DNA from: Rhodoferax sp. OV413
GTDB lineage: Bacteria > Pseudomonadota > Gammaproteobacteria > Burkholderiales > Burkholderiaceae_C
DNA length: 64,000 bases
NCBI GenBank assembly: GCA_945861785.1
Contig: CAMAWD010000015.1
Span: forward strand, 1 to 64,000
Direction: 5' to 3'
This document shows positions 37,258 to 45,511 of this stretch, piece after piece. Position 1 is the first letter of the stretch; each line of letters opens with the position of its first letter. Below the pieces are notes generated by a model. The model saw only the letters and a list, made by a program, of their open reading frames with translations. It was not told the origin of the DNA and did no database searches. Both the position numbers and the translations under genes were made by a program.

Positions 37258-38262
37258 GTGTCCCAACCCAGCATGATTTTTACCGATGTCGATTACGGGC
37301 GCCAAGGCAAGCAGGTCGACTGGCTGAACCTGCCGCATTCCGTCACGCGTTCGGCCTACGGCGCGATCTCGATCCCGATCGCGGTCATCCGCAACGGTGA
37401 TGGCCCCACCGTTTTCCTGATGGCGGGCAACCATGGCGACGAATACGAAGGGCAGATCGTTCTGGCCAAATTGGTCCGCGAGCTGGAACCCGCGCACATC
37501 AAGGGCCGCGTGATCATCCTGCCGGCGGCCAACCTGCCAGCGGCCATGGACGGGGCGCGCGTGTCGCCGATCGACCAGGGCAACCTGAACCGCGCATTTC
37601 CAGGTGATCCGCACGGCACACCCACGTTCGCAATTGCGCACTACATCGACAGCATCCTGTACCCGATGGCCGACTTCCACCATGACCTGCACTCGGGTGG
37701 TTCGTCGCTCAGGTACATGCCGTTCTGCTCCATGCGCAACAGCGGAGATGCGGCGCTGGATGCGCGTTCGCTGGCTGCCCTGCGCGCCTTCGACGCGCCC
37801 CTGAGCATGGTATGGGCCTACAACCCTGAGAACCGCCTGGCCGGGGCCGCGGCGGCGCGGCGTGGCCTGGTGTCGCTGGGTGGCGAGTTTGGCGGCGGCG
37901 GCCATGTCGACCGCAGCAGCCTCGCCATGCTGGACCGCGGTGTGCGTAATTTTCTGCAGTTTTCCGGTGTGATGGCCAATGCCGAACCCCTGCCAGCACC
38001 ACGCGGCACACGCATGGTCGAGGTGAGCAGCCGCGACCACTATGTCTACGCCACCGAGGCCGGCCTGCTGGAGCCGCTGGTCGACCTCGGCGCGGAGGTG
38101 AAACAGGGTGATCTTGCCGGGCAGATTCACTTTGTCGACAACCCGGCGCGCGCACCGGTGCCGTGTTTCTTCCGGCGCGCGGGCATGGTGGTCTGCCAGC
38201 GGCACTTCGGCCGCGTGGTGCGTGGCGACTGCGTGGCACACCTGGCGACGGACTGCGCCTGA
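37258..38262 (+). CDS. Zinc deacylase of the succinylglutamate desuccinylase/aspartoacylase family (copy 2)
   Basis: 334 residues from GTG 37258, with AAAGGAG at 6 nt spacing; the next ATG, 15 bp later, lacks a ribosome site. Zinc ligands H59 and E62 in GNHGDEYEGQIV and a later histidine in DFHHDLHSGGSS. NLNRAFPGDPHGTPT is the family substrate motif. Paralogue of 5537-6544 with the same N-terminal layout. A likely N-acyl amino acid hydrolase. Confidence 0.78.
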   Translation: MSQPSMIFTDVDYGRQGKQVDWLNLPHSVTRSAYGAISIPIAVIRNGDGPTVFLMAGNHGDEYEGQIVLAKLVRELEPAHIKGRVIILPAANLPAAMDGARVSPIDQGNLNRAFPGDPHGTPTFAIAHYIDSILYPMADFHHDLHSGGSSLRYMPFCSMRNSGDAALDARSLAALRAFDAPLSMVWAYNPENRLAGAAAARRGLVSLGGEFGGGGHVDRSSLAMLDRGVRNFLQFSGVMANAEPLPAPRGTRMVEVSSRDHYVYATEAGLLEPLVDLGAEVKQGDLAGQIHFVDNPARAPVPCFFRRAGMVVCQRHFGRVVRGDCVAHLATDCA

Positions 38263-38271
38263 GGCAGCAAC

Positions 38272-39207
38272 ATGGCCCGCACCGTCACCCTGGCCGCCGC
38301 CCAGATGGGGCCGATATCCCGCAGCGAGGACCGCGCCAGCGTCGTGGCCCGGCTGCTCGCCATGATGCGCCAGGCCAAGGCCATGGGCGCCGATGTTGTG
38401 GCCTACCCCGAGGCCACACTCACCGCTTTCTTTCCGCACTGGTTCACCGAGGACGAGGCCGAAGTCGACGCCTGGTTCGAGCGCGAAATGCCCGGTCCGC
38501 AAACCCAGCCGCTTTTCGACGAAGCCCGCCGCCTGGCGATCGGTTTTCACCTAGGGTATTGCGAGCTGGATTTTTCCGCCGGGCGCAAACGCCGCTTCAA
38601 CACATCGATCCTGGTGGACTCCAGCGGGACGATCATCGGCAAATACCGCAAGATCCATCTGCCCGGCCACTCCGACCACCGCCCCGGAACACCGTTCCAG
38701 AATCTGGAGAAGCGCTACTTCGAAGTCGGCGACCTGGGGTTCGGAGTCTGGCGCGCCTACGGAGGCGTGGCGGGCATGATCATCTGCAACGACCGGCGCT
38801 GGCCCGAGTCCTACCGGGTGCTGGGCCTGCAAGGCGTCGACATGGTGTTCTGCGGCTACAACACCCCGGTGCACCATCCGGCAGCGCCCGACCACGACCG
38901 GCTCGGGCAGTTCCACAACGAGTTGTCGATGCAGTCGGGGGCCTACCAGAACAGCTGCTGGGTCGTGGGCATCGCCAAGGCCGGCATGGAGGAAGGTGTG
39001 GACATGATCGCCGGCAGTTGCATCATCGCGCCCAATGGCGAGATCGTGGCGCGGGCCACCAGCGCAGACGACGAGGTGATCGTGGCCCGCTGCGACCTCG
39101 ACTTGGGGCGCTCCTACCGCGAGACAACCTTCAACATGGCCATCCACCGGCGCCCCGAGCACTACCGCATGATCGTGGAGCGTACTGGCAGGCCCGATCC
39201 CGGCTAA
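38272..39207 (+). CDS. N-carbamoyl-D-amino-acid hydrolase (nitrilase superfamily)
   Basis: 311 residues. The three nitrilase catalytic residues fall at exactly the positions known for D-carbamoylases: Glu47 in YPEATL, Lys127 in YRKIHLPGH and Cys172 in IICNDRRWPES. HLPGHSDHRPGTPFQNLEKRYFE and GQFHNELSMQSGAYQN are specific to this subgroup. The enzyme splits N-carbamoyl-D-amino acids into D-amino acid, CO2 and ammonia. It closes the plus-strand series with the amidohydrolase and deacylase, and is 9 bp behind the deacylase gene. Confidence 0.87.
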   Translation: MARTVTLAAAQMGPISRSEDRASVVARLLAMMRQAKAMGADVVAYPEATLTAFFPHWFTEDEAEVDAWFEREMPGPQTQPLFDEARRLAIGFHLGYCELDFSAGRKRRFNTSILVDSSGTIIGKYRKIHLPGHSDHRPGTPFQNLEKRYFEVGDLGFGVWRAYGGVAGMIICNDRRWPESYRVLGLQGVDMVFCGYNTPVHHPAAPDHDRLGQFHNELSMQSGAYQNSCWVVGIAKAGMEEGVDMIAGSCIIAPNGEIVARATSADDEVIVARCDLDLGRSYRETTFNMAIHRRPEHYRMIVERTGRPDPG

Positions 39208-39267
39208 GCCCGGCCCGCTGCGCCTGGTAAAAAACGGCGCGGCAGATACTACCAAGCCACGGGGGTA

Positions 39268-39312
39268 GGGGTCAGGTCTTGCATTGCGATATTGCGAAAC
39301 AAGACCTGCCCC
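39268..39312. repeat. Dyad repeat, GGGTCAGGTCTTG type (copy a)
   Basis: An imperfect palindrome: AGGTCTTG on the left and CAAGACCT on the right, separated by a TTGCGATATTGCG centre, with C-rich flanks. It follows the D-carbamoylase gene. Related copies occur at 39679, 39838 and 39954. Such elements are typical of REP-like intergenic dyads in Burkholderiales and can act as transcription stop points. Confidence 0.65.
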
Positions 39313-39366
39313 CTCGGAGGTGACCCCCTCGGAGGTGCGTTGCCCGGTCTGCGTTGACTGTGGGGC

Positions 39367-39608
39367 GCGTCGCGGCAGGCGCAGCCCGGCGGGGGCTCAA
39401 CCTGGAGCGGTCGGGCGCTGAACGCGCCGACTGCCCTGTGGTGCTCGCCCGAGGGTCGGGCCGCAGAACTCACTGCGTTCACTTCGTTCTCTCCGTTCGG
39501 ACAACCGCGGCCAGAATGATGACGAAGTGCGCTGCGCGCACCGACCCTCGGGCTGCGCTCCTCGGCGCCCCAGAAATCGCCCCCACCGGGCTGCGCCTGC
39601 CGCGACGC
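39367..39608. repeat. Large imperfect inverted repeat, 29-bp arms
   Basis: The arms 39367-39395 and 39580-39608 are inverted copies with one mismatch. Inside, cccgagggtcgg at 39448-39459 is perfectly complementary to 39541-39552. The frames crossing it show no domain. The whole 242-bp block could fold into a long hairpin or be the relic of a mobile element. It lies in the interval between the convergent D-carbamoylase and soxB genes. Confidence 0.6.
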
Positions 39609-39678
39609 TGGGCTTTTGGTGTTCGGGAGGTCGGGGCCCGGACTTCCCCACACTCGACCATGCATGCAGGCGGGGACA

Positions 39679-39723
39679 GGGGTCAGGTCTTGTTTTGCCA
39701 CAATGGCAAACAAAAACCGACCC
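39679..39723. repeat. Dyad repeat, degenerate copy (copy b)
   Basis: Begins GGGGTCAGGTCTTG and its right half diverges (AAACAAAAACCGACCC). Probably an eroded member of the same family as the neighbouring copies. Confidence 0.5.
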
Positions 39724-39763
39724 ATCGATGCACAGGCCTTTGCCGCCGGGCTCCTGGTTTGCG

Positions 39764-39804
39764 CGTCTGCGGGGTCACGTCTGCGCACGCGTCTGCGGGG
39801 TCAC
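39764..39804. repeat. Direct repeat CGTCTGCGGGGTCAC, two copies
   Basis: The 15-mer occurs at 39764-39778 and 39790-39804 with further degenerate relatives (CGTCTGCGGTCTGTCGGGTCA) up to about 39840. It abuts the dyad repeat array and may come from slippage around it. Confidence 0.55.
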
Positions 39805-39837
39805 ACACGTCTGCGGTCTGTCGGGTCAGCGGTCTGT

Positions 39838-40000
39838 GGGGTCAGGTCTTGTTTTGCAATGTCGCAATGCAAGACCTGACCCCCACCCCGCATGACCCCC
39901 ACCCCGCAATGTCGCAATGCAAGACCTGACCCCCACCCCGTGACCCCCACCCCGGGTCTTGTTTCGCAATGTCGCAATGCAAGACCTGACCCCCACCCCG
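39838..40000. repeat. Tandem cluster of REP-like dyads (copies c, d, e)
   Basis: A full dyad (39838-39884), then a half copy (39906-39940) and another full one (39954-40000). A 35-bp segment starting GCAATGTCGCAATGCAAGAC is repeated at 39856, 39906 and 39966. Located just downstream of soxB and convergent to the D-carbamoylase gene, so it may stop transcripts from both sides. The 50-60 bp period does not match a CRISPR array (palindromic units, no unique spacers). Confidence 0.7.
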
Positions 40001-40075
40001 CGGAGGAAAACGAACGTCCGCAATGGGCCGGAAGCAAGCGCCCCCCACCGGCCCAATGGCCGAGAGTGAAAAGTA

Positions 40076-41803
40076 TCAGCCTACGCCGGGGTTGCCCTTG
40101 ACACCGGTCAGCGTCGGCATGTTCAGCTTGCGCGGCGCGATCGTTCCCTTGGACTTGAGCCAGGGCTCCACCAGATCCCAGATCGGCTTGCCGCCGGCCG
40201 TCTTCGCCTCTTCGGCCACCGGCGCCCAGCCTGCCACCTTGTAGGTGCGATCGGCTTCCACCGCCTTGCCGCCCAGGCGCATGTTGTCGATGCGTTTGCC
40301 CATCGCAGCCTGCGGATCGCAACTGTATTGCAGGCCACCCACACGGACCATGTCACCCCCCTGCTGGTAGTAGGGGTCGGGGTTGAACAGGTTGTCGGCC
40401 ACGTCCTCCAGGATGTTCTTGATCGTGGCCCCGGTCATCTGCGTCAGCGTGGTGGTGGGGTAGGTGATGGCCGTCATGTCCATCAGCCACTCGCGCGTGA
40501 TCGCCTGGCCCGGCAGCAGGCTGGTGCCCCAGCGAAAGCCTGGCGAAAAAGCGATCTCGGCGCTCTGCACGTCCATCAGGGCGTCCAGCAGCAACTGGTC
40601 GCCCGTGCCATTGAAGTTGCCGCGCCGGTACAGCAGTCCCTGGTTGACCGCCAGCTTCTCGGACAACTTGCTCTCGTAGGGGGCCCGCACACGCGTGATC
40701 AGGGCGTCCATCTCGGTGTCGGCCTTGAGCATGTTGGCAAACACCGGCAGCAGCTTGTAGCGGAAGTCAGTCACACGGCCGTCCTTGACCTCGAAGTCCA
40801 GCACACCCAGGAACTTGCCATTCGATCCTGCGTTGGTCACCAGCGTCTTGCCGCTCTTGTTGCCGATCACGCTGGCCACCGGCATGCCGTCGTGCGTGTG
40901 GCCACCCATGATGGCGTCGATGCCGGTCACGCGGCTGGCCATCTTGAGGTCCACGTCCATGCCGTTGTGCGAAAGCAGGACGACCACCTTGGCGCCCTTG
41001 GCACGGGCCTCGTCGACTGTCTTCTGCATCGCCTCTTCCTGGATGCCAAAGCCCCAGTCGGCGACCATGTAGCGCGGGTTCGCGATCGGCGTGTACGGAA
41101 ACGCCTGACCGATGATGGCACACGGCACGCCGTTGATCTCGCGCAGCACATAGGGCTTGAACACCGGGTCGCCGAAGTCGTTGGTCTTGACGTTCTGGGC
41201 GACGAAATCGATCTTGCCGGCAAAGTCCTTCTCGACGATTTCCTTCACGCGCTCCATGCCCAGCGTGAACTCCCAGTGCCCGGTCATCACGTCCACACCC
41301 AGCAGCTTGCATACGTCGACCATGTCCTGCCCGTTGGTCCACAAGGCAGTGGCCGAGCCCTGCCAGGTGTCGCCGCCATCGAGCAACACGGCGCCAGGAC
41401 GGCTGGCCCGCATGCGTTTGACCAACGTCGCCAGATGGGCAAAGCCGCCGACCTTCCCATAACGCCGCGCGGCGCGTTCGAAGTCGAGGTGGGTCAGCGC
41501 GTGGGCCTGTGCACTGCCCGGTCGCACACCCGCTGTGCGAAGCAGGTGCTCGCCCACCAAGTGGGGCAGCTGGCCCTTCATCGTGCCGAACCCAAGGTTG
41601 ACGTTTGGCTCCCGGAAGTGGATTGGCTTGAGTTGCGCATGGCAGTCGGTCATGTGCAGGAACGACACGGTCCCGAACCGGGCGAAGTCATACAGACCAC
41701 GCTCTGCGCTGGCCGCCTGAACATCGGCGTAGCGGCCCAGCCCCATGCCGGCCATGGTTGCTGCGCCCAGCACCTGCATGAATTCACGTTTTGTCAGGTT
41801 CAT
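40076..41803 (-). CDS. soxB: SoxB thiosulfohydrolase
   Basis: 575 residues. Periplasmic dimanganese enzyme that hydrolyses the terminal sulfate from the SoxY-bound sulfonate in thiosulfate oxidation. N-terminal twin-arginine-like leader (TKREFMQVLGAATMAGMG). Metal ligands include FLHMTDCHAQL, LLDGGDTWQGS, LLSHNGMDVDL and GGHTHDG. GGLQYSCDP is a SoxB hallmark. Last gene of the sox series. A hairpin plus T-run separates it from soxX, suggesting a lower or separate transcript level. Confidence 0.95.
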   Translation of the reverse strand: MNLTKREFMQVLGAATMAGMGLGRYADVQAASAERGLYDFARFGTVSFLHMTDCHAQLKPIHFREPNVNLGFGTMKGQLPHLVGEHLLRTAGVRPGSAQAHALTHLDFERAARRYGKVGGFAHLATLVKRMRASRPGAVLLDGGDTWQGSATALWTNGQDMVDVCKLLGVDVMTGHWEFTLGMERVKEIVEKDFAGKIDFVAQNVKTNDFGDPVFKPYVLREINGVPCAIIGQAFPYTPIANPRYMVADWGFGIQEEAMQKTVDEARAKGAKVVVLLSHNGMDVDLKMASRVTGIDAIMGGHTHDGMPVASVIGNKSGKTLVTNAGSNGKFLGVLDFEVKDGRVTDFRYKLLPVFANMLKADTEMDALITRVRAPYESKLSEKLAVNQGLLYRRGNFNGTGDQLLLDALMDVQSAEIAFSPGFRWGTSLLPGQAITREWLMDMTAITYPTTTLTQMTGATIKNILEDVADNLFNPDPYYQQGGDMVRVGGLQYSCDPQAAMGKRIDNMRLGGKAVEADRTYKVAGWAPVAEEAKTAGGKPIWDLVEPWLKSKGTIAPRKLNMPTLTGVKGNPGVG

Positions 41804-41846
41804 CTTCTGTAGTTCAATGAATGAGCAAGCACTGATTTAAACAGTC

Positions 41847-41872
41847 AAAAAAGACCCGGACTAAGCCGGGCC
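41847..41872 (-). terminator. Rho-independent terminator between soxX and soxB
   Basis: On the minus strand a 7-bp stem with one G-U pair (GGCCCGG / CCGGGTC), a 6-nt loop and a run of six T. It lies 18-43 bp after the soxX stop codon and 44-69 bp before the soxB start, so it can attenuate read-through into soxB. Confidence 0.65.
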
Positions 41873-41889
41873 GGGAGCCGCCACTGCGG

Positions 41890-42537
41890 TTACTGGTTGA
41901 CCGGCGACTTCGGGTCGAGCAGCAGCCCCACCACATGGCGCACCTGCGCCTCGCTGAGGATGCCCATGTGGCCGGCACGCGGCATGTTGGAACAGGCGTT
42001 GTAGGCCTTGGAGTTCCAGATCTTGCCCCAGGTGTATTCGACGATGGGTTTCGACGCAGCGCTGTTGGGGTCACTGACACCGCGGATCTTGCCGTAGTTG
42101 TACAGGCTCGGGCCGATGGTGCCGTAGGAGATCTCCTTCTTGTCGATCTGGTGGCAGTTGTAGCAGTTGCCACCGTTGGCCTGGCCGGCTTCGTCGGTCC
42201 AGGTGAGGCCGCGGCCGCTCTGCGCGATTCGCTCGCCCTCGCGCCAGTCGCCAAGGAACTTGCCGTCGCTGGGCCAGCGGATGGTCTTCATGTTGGCTGC
42301 CTCGATGGCCTTGCCGATCGCATCATCGATCGGCTTGCCGGCCACATCGGCTGCGCTGCACTCGCGGTTGGTGTCGTCCTGCTCCAGCCGGTCGGCCTTG
42401 ACCAGGCCCTGGTCCCGGAACGACGCCTTGACGATGTCGGCGGTGAGCTTGTCGAGGTCGGTGCCAGAAGGCACCGACGCACAGCTGGTGAGCCCCAGCA
42501 CGACCAGTGGCGCCAGGAAGCGAATGCGGTTTGTCAT
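41890..42537 (-). CDS. soxX: SoxX monohaem cytochrome c subunit
   Basis: 215 residues. Lipoprotein-type leader (LGLTSC, C19). The single haem site is C125-Y-N-C128-H129. SoxX and SoxA form the SoxXA complex that couples thiosulfate to SoxYZ. It lies 12 bp downstream of soxA. Confidence 0.93.
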   Translation of the reverse strand: MTNRIRFLAPLVVLGLTSCASVPSGTDLDKLTADIVKASFRDQGLVKADRLEQDDTNRECSAADVAGKPIDDAIGKAIEAANMKTIRWPSDGKFLGDWREGERIAQSGRGLTWTDEAGQANGGNCYNCHQIDKKEISYGTIGPSLYNYGKIRGVSDPNSAASKPIVEYTWGKIWNSKAYNACSNMPRAGHMGILSEAQVRHVVGLLLDPKSPVNQ

Positions 42538-42549
42538 GCTTGCGGTTCC

Positions 42550-43353
42550 TTATCGTTTGATGGCCGGGGCGATCGATTCGCCGCCCAGGCCGTTGACACC
42601 GAGGTACATGCCCAGCGCGACGGTGACGTCGCTGCCGAACAACGGGTAGGGGAAACGCTGCTGGCGGTAACAGTCGTTCAGGCGCAACTGCATGCCCCAC
42701 ATCTGGCCGTTCGATACACGGTACGCGGGCCAAGCACCAAAACCAGCGCCGGCGCCAGGGTTCTTGGTGAGGTTGGGCAGGTCCTGCAGGCGGATGCGTT
42801 TGCCGTCTTCGCCGTGGCAGGACGCGCAGGAAAAGTCATGCGGGCCGGCACGCATGAAGAACAGGCGCTTGCCGACTTCGTACATCGTCTTTTCCTGCGT
42901 GGTGTTGTTGGGCAGCTTGAACATCATGCCGCGCGACTCCGCAGACACATAGGCAGTCAACGCGGTGACGTTCACCTGTTCGCCACGCCCGAAAGCCGTC
43001 TTGGCGATCTCTGTGGCATTGAAGCCCTGCAGTGTCTCCATGCAGGTCAGCAGGCGCGACTCCATGTCCTGCACCTTGCCGGTGTCCTTGAAATACCGCG
43101 GCAACTCGACGAAGGCGCCTTTCACCACGCCGGGGCCCTTGCCGAGGTCACACTGCTCCAGCGATGCGTTCTTGGGACCACGTTTTTGCGTCCACAAGCC
43201 TTCGCCCTTGGCTTCGAACAGGTCCGCCGGGTTGCCGTCGGCCAGCATCGCCCGGTACTCGGCGATGCCGTCGGCGGCAGATTTTTGGGCCCATGCGCTG
43301 CCTTGGGCGCACAAGAGCACCGCCGCTGCCAGCAGCAGCTTGTGTGATTTCAT
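42550..43353 (-). CDS. soxA: SoxA cytochrome c (monohaem type)
   Basis: 267 residues from ATG 43353 (GGAG upstream); earlier in-frame starts extend past the signal sequence. Signal peptide ends near GSAWAQ. One haem site C176-A-S-C179-H180; the likely persulfide-ligand cysteine is C228 in LNDCYRQQR. The N-terminal domain keeps a cysteine pair (C68, C104) instead of a second haem, as in other single-haem SoxA proteins. Acts with SoxX in the SoxXA complex. Confidence 0.93.
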   Translation of the reverse strand: MKSHKLLLAAAVLLCAQGSAWAQKSAADGIAEYRAMLADGNPADLFEAKGEGLWTQKRGPKNASLEQCDLGKGPGVVKGAFVELPRYFKDTGKVQDMESRLLTCMETLQGFNATEIAKTAFGRGEQVNVTALTAYVSAESRGMMFKLPNNTTQEKTMYEVGKRLFFMRAGPHDFSCASCHGEDGKRIRLQDLPNLTKNPGAGAGFGAWPAYRVSNGQMWGMQLRLNDCYRQQRFPYPLFGSDVTVALGMYLGVNGLGGESIAPAIKR

Positions 43354-43430
43354 CGTGGTATCTCCAAATAGGGAATGTCGGGTCGCGCCGGGGGAACCGG
43401 CGACGCCCATGCCTGTCAACGGGTGCTCAC

Positions 43431-43742
43431 TCAGGAAACAGTCGCCTCATCGGTGCGGCTGTCGCCCTTGTTGTCCTTCCAGTTGACAGCAATCTTGTCG
43501 CCGGCCTTGGCGCCCTTGACGGTGAACTGCAGGAACGGGTTCTTGGCCACGGCCGGGCCCCATTCGGCGCTGAGCACCGTCTTGCCGTTGTGGGTGGCGG
43601 TGACATCGGTGATGTGCCACGCGGGAATGATCTTGCCGGCTGCGTCCTTGCGCTGACCGGTTTCCATCTCATGCGCCATCAAAACGCGAACGGTGGCATT
43701 GCCACCCGCGGCCTGGGCACGTATACGCATCGGATCTGCCAT
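43431..43742 (-). CDS. soxZ: SoxZ carrier subunit
   Basis: 103 residues. MADPMRIRAQ, VLMAHEMETGQRKDAAGKIIPAW and FTVKGAKAGDKI are the family pattern. No signal peptide, so it is exported bound to SoxY. Gene order soxY-soxZ-soxA. Confidence 0.95.
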   Translation of the reverse strand: MADPMRIRAQAAGGNATVRVLMAHEMETGQRKDAAGKIIPAWHITDVTATHNGKTVLSAEWGPAVAKNPFLQFTVKGAKAGDKIAVNWKDNKGDSRTDEATVS

Positions 43743-43797
43743 GGTGAACTCCTGGATCTGGTTGGTGTGGGGTTGGGCTGAATCGGGTGTCTGGGCG

Positions 43798-44256
43798 TCA
43801 ACCGCCGCAGCCGCCGAGCGTGACCTTGACTTCCTTCTTGGCGAAGAGGACCTTGCCGTCGTTCATGACCGCAACCGCGTACACGTCCGACGACTGTCCC
43901 ATCTTGGCGCGCGTCAGGATGTTGCTGTCGATGCTGTCGGTGATGTTGAACACTGCAATCAGCGCGCTCGGATTCTTCTCGACCAGCACCAGCAACTGTT
44001 TCACACCGGGCAAGGCCGTGCTGGCGCCCAGGGGGACAACCGCACCGTTTTCTGCAATGTCCGGCCCGGTGATGGTGACGTCCTTGCTCTCGGCAGGTGC
44101 CCCGGCGCCAAGCGCCTTGAGCACTTCGGGCAGGTTCTTGGCCTCGAAGGCCTTGGCGTTGAAGGCATGGGCAAACTGCGGGAACAGGCCGGTCGTGGCC
44201 AGCAAGCCGGCGACGATGGTGCCGTGCTGGAGTGTCTTGCGACGGGTTGCCTTCAT
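43798..44256 (-). CDS. soxY: SoxY sulfur-carrier subunit
   Basis: 152 residues, twin-arginine-like leader MKATRRKTLQHGTIVAGLL. The C-terminus GGCGG places the sulfur-binding cysteine at C150. SoxY carries the intermediates during thiosulfate oxidation. AAGGAGAT precedes the ATG. Confidence 0.96.
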   Translation of the reverse strand: MKATRRKTLQHGTIVAGLLATTGLFPQFAHAFNAKAFEAKNLPEVLKALGAGAPAESKDVTITGPDIAENGAVVPLGASTALPGVKQLLVLVEKNPSALIAVFNITDSIDSNILTRAKMGQSSDVYAVAVMNDGKVLFAKKEVKVTLGGCGG

Positions 44257-44383
44257 GGTGATCTCCTTGAAAATAAGTACATACTAATGAATCTGGACCA
44301 GTTTGCACTAGGGGAAACCCTTTTGCAAACCTGCGACCGCCGCGCCCTGAAGCGTTGGCCGGATGTGCTTGCCACCGTCGGCA

Positions 44384-45511
44384 TCACCGGGCCGCCCCGG
44401 TTCCGATCCAGCTGGCAAGAAGCCGGGCATCGGCATCGCTGAGCGTCTGGGCCGGCATCGGGATCGGGCCCCACACCCCTGTGCCACCCGACCTGATCTT
44501 GCCAGAAAGATAGTCCACCTTGCCGGCGTGTTTTTTCGCGATGTCGGTGAACGCCGGCCCGACGATCTTCTGGCTGACACCGTGGCAGGCGGTGCAATTG
44601 AGCTTGGTGGCAAGCGCGAGCGCGGCCTTGCTGTCGACCCCGGCGCCATCGGTCTTGGGTGCCACCGCCGGCTTGGGCGGCGCGATCGGCGCCACCGCAA
44701 CCGCAACCGCAACCGGCTGGCTGCCCGCCTTGCCTTCCGGCCGGCTCGTGTCGGCGCCGCGCTGCGGGCCCACCGGGCGGTTCTGCTCGGCCAGGTTGCC
44801 ATGCTGGTTGCGCGCAAAGTCAGGCAAGGTGGACGCAACGACAGGCCCTTCGACGCAGTTGTGCATACACGCCACGGCCGCCACATCGGGCTTGGCCATC
44901 GACCGCAGTTCCTTGCCCGGCCACAACCCATGGGCCGTGGTCATGCCGTTGCGGTTGGGCATGCGGCTCTGGGCCTGCGCCATGGTCTGGTCGGACAGCG
45001 TGAAGTTGTCGGGCACCACGTTGCCAAGGTTCAGCAGGTACGCCAAAACCGCATACACCTCGTCGGGGGTCAGCGATTTGGGCTGGTTCCATGGCATGGC
45101 GCGGTTGATGTAGTCCCACAGCGTCGAGAGGGTGGCCACCTTCATCAAGGTGGTGCGGCCGGGGTAGGCCTGGTCGGTCAATCGCGCGACGCGACCGGTC
45201 TTCACGTCCTCGGCCGTGGTGCCGCCCACGATCGGGCTGAACACCTGGTTCGATTCACCGAACACGCCATGGCAGGACTCGCACTTGGTCTCCCACACGT
45301 TCTGTCCTTGCGCCACCGAACCCGACCCCTTGGGCAAGCCGAGGAAGTCCGGGCGCACATCGATGTCCCATGCGGCCAGTTCCTTGGGTGTGGCCGCGCG
45401 GCCAATGCCAGGGTACTTGTCGGCTGCGAACACCGGGGCGCACACCAGCACCAGCACCAGCACCAGCAGCGCCATCGCGCGCCAGATCGCGCGTTCAGGA
45501 CAACTGGACAT
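44384..45511 (-). CDS. soxD: SoxD dihaem cytochrome c, sulfur dehydrogenase subunit
   Basis: 375 residues with two haem sites: C77-E-S-C80-H81 and C306-T-A-C309-H310. GAGGTGAAGA precedes ATG 45511; start overlaps the soxC end by 17 bp. The signal core and the linker contain dipeptide repeats (LVLVLV and AVAVAV) encoded by 6-bp tandem repeats. SoxCD oxidises the SoxY-bound sulfane and increases electron yield per thiosulfate. Confidence 0.93.
   Translation of the reverse strand: MSSCPERAIWRAMALLVLVLVLVCAPVFAADKYPGIGRAATPKELAAWDIDVRPDFLGLPKGSGSVAQGQNVWETKCESCHGVFGESNQVFSPIVGGTTAEDVKTGRVARLTDQAYPGRTTLMKVATLSTLWDYINRAMPWNQPKSLTPDEVYAVLAYLLNLGNVVPDNFTLSDQTMAQAQSRMPNRNGMTTAHGLWPGKELRSMAKPDVAAVACMHNCVEGPVVASTLPDFARNQHGNLAEQNRPVGPQRGADTSRPEGKAGSQPVAVAVAVAPIAPPKPAVAPKTDGAGVDSKAALALATKLNCTACHGVSQKIVGPAFTDIAKKHAGKVDYLSGKIRSGGTGVWGPIPMPAQTLSDADARLLASWIGTGAAR
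44694..44715. repeat. 6-bp tandem repeat (ACCGCA) in the soxD linker
   Basis: Three perfect ACCGCA units plus a partial one, encoding the alternating Ala-Val stretch of the Pro/Ala-rich linker. Prone to length changes that keep frame. Confidence 0.6.
45443..45466. repeat. 6-bp tandem repeat (CACCAG) in the soxD signal peptide
   Basis: Four perfect CACCAG units encoding the Leu-Val repeats of the hydrophobic core. Length change by slippage would alter the signal length in frame. Confidence 0.65.

Noticed and set aside
39838-40000. Possible CRISPR array from regularly spaced repeats
   Set aside because: Repeated units are themselves palindromic and longer than the gaps between them; the intervening pieces are C-rich flank sequence rather than unique spacers, and no cas genes are near.
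40328-41812. 494-codon open frame on the plus strand opposite soxB
   Set aside because: It is antisense to the fully supported soxB, has no domain or signal and its composition is His/Gly/Val-rich as expected for shadow frames in GC-rich DNA.
41935-43347. 470-codon plus-strand frame opposite soxX and soxA
   Set aside because: It crosses two well-supported haem protein genes and lacks any recognisable motif.
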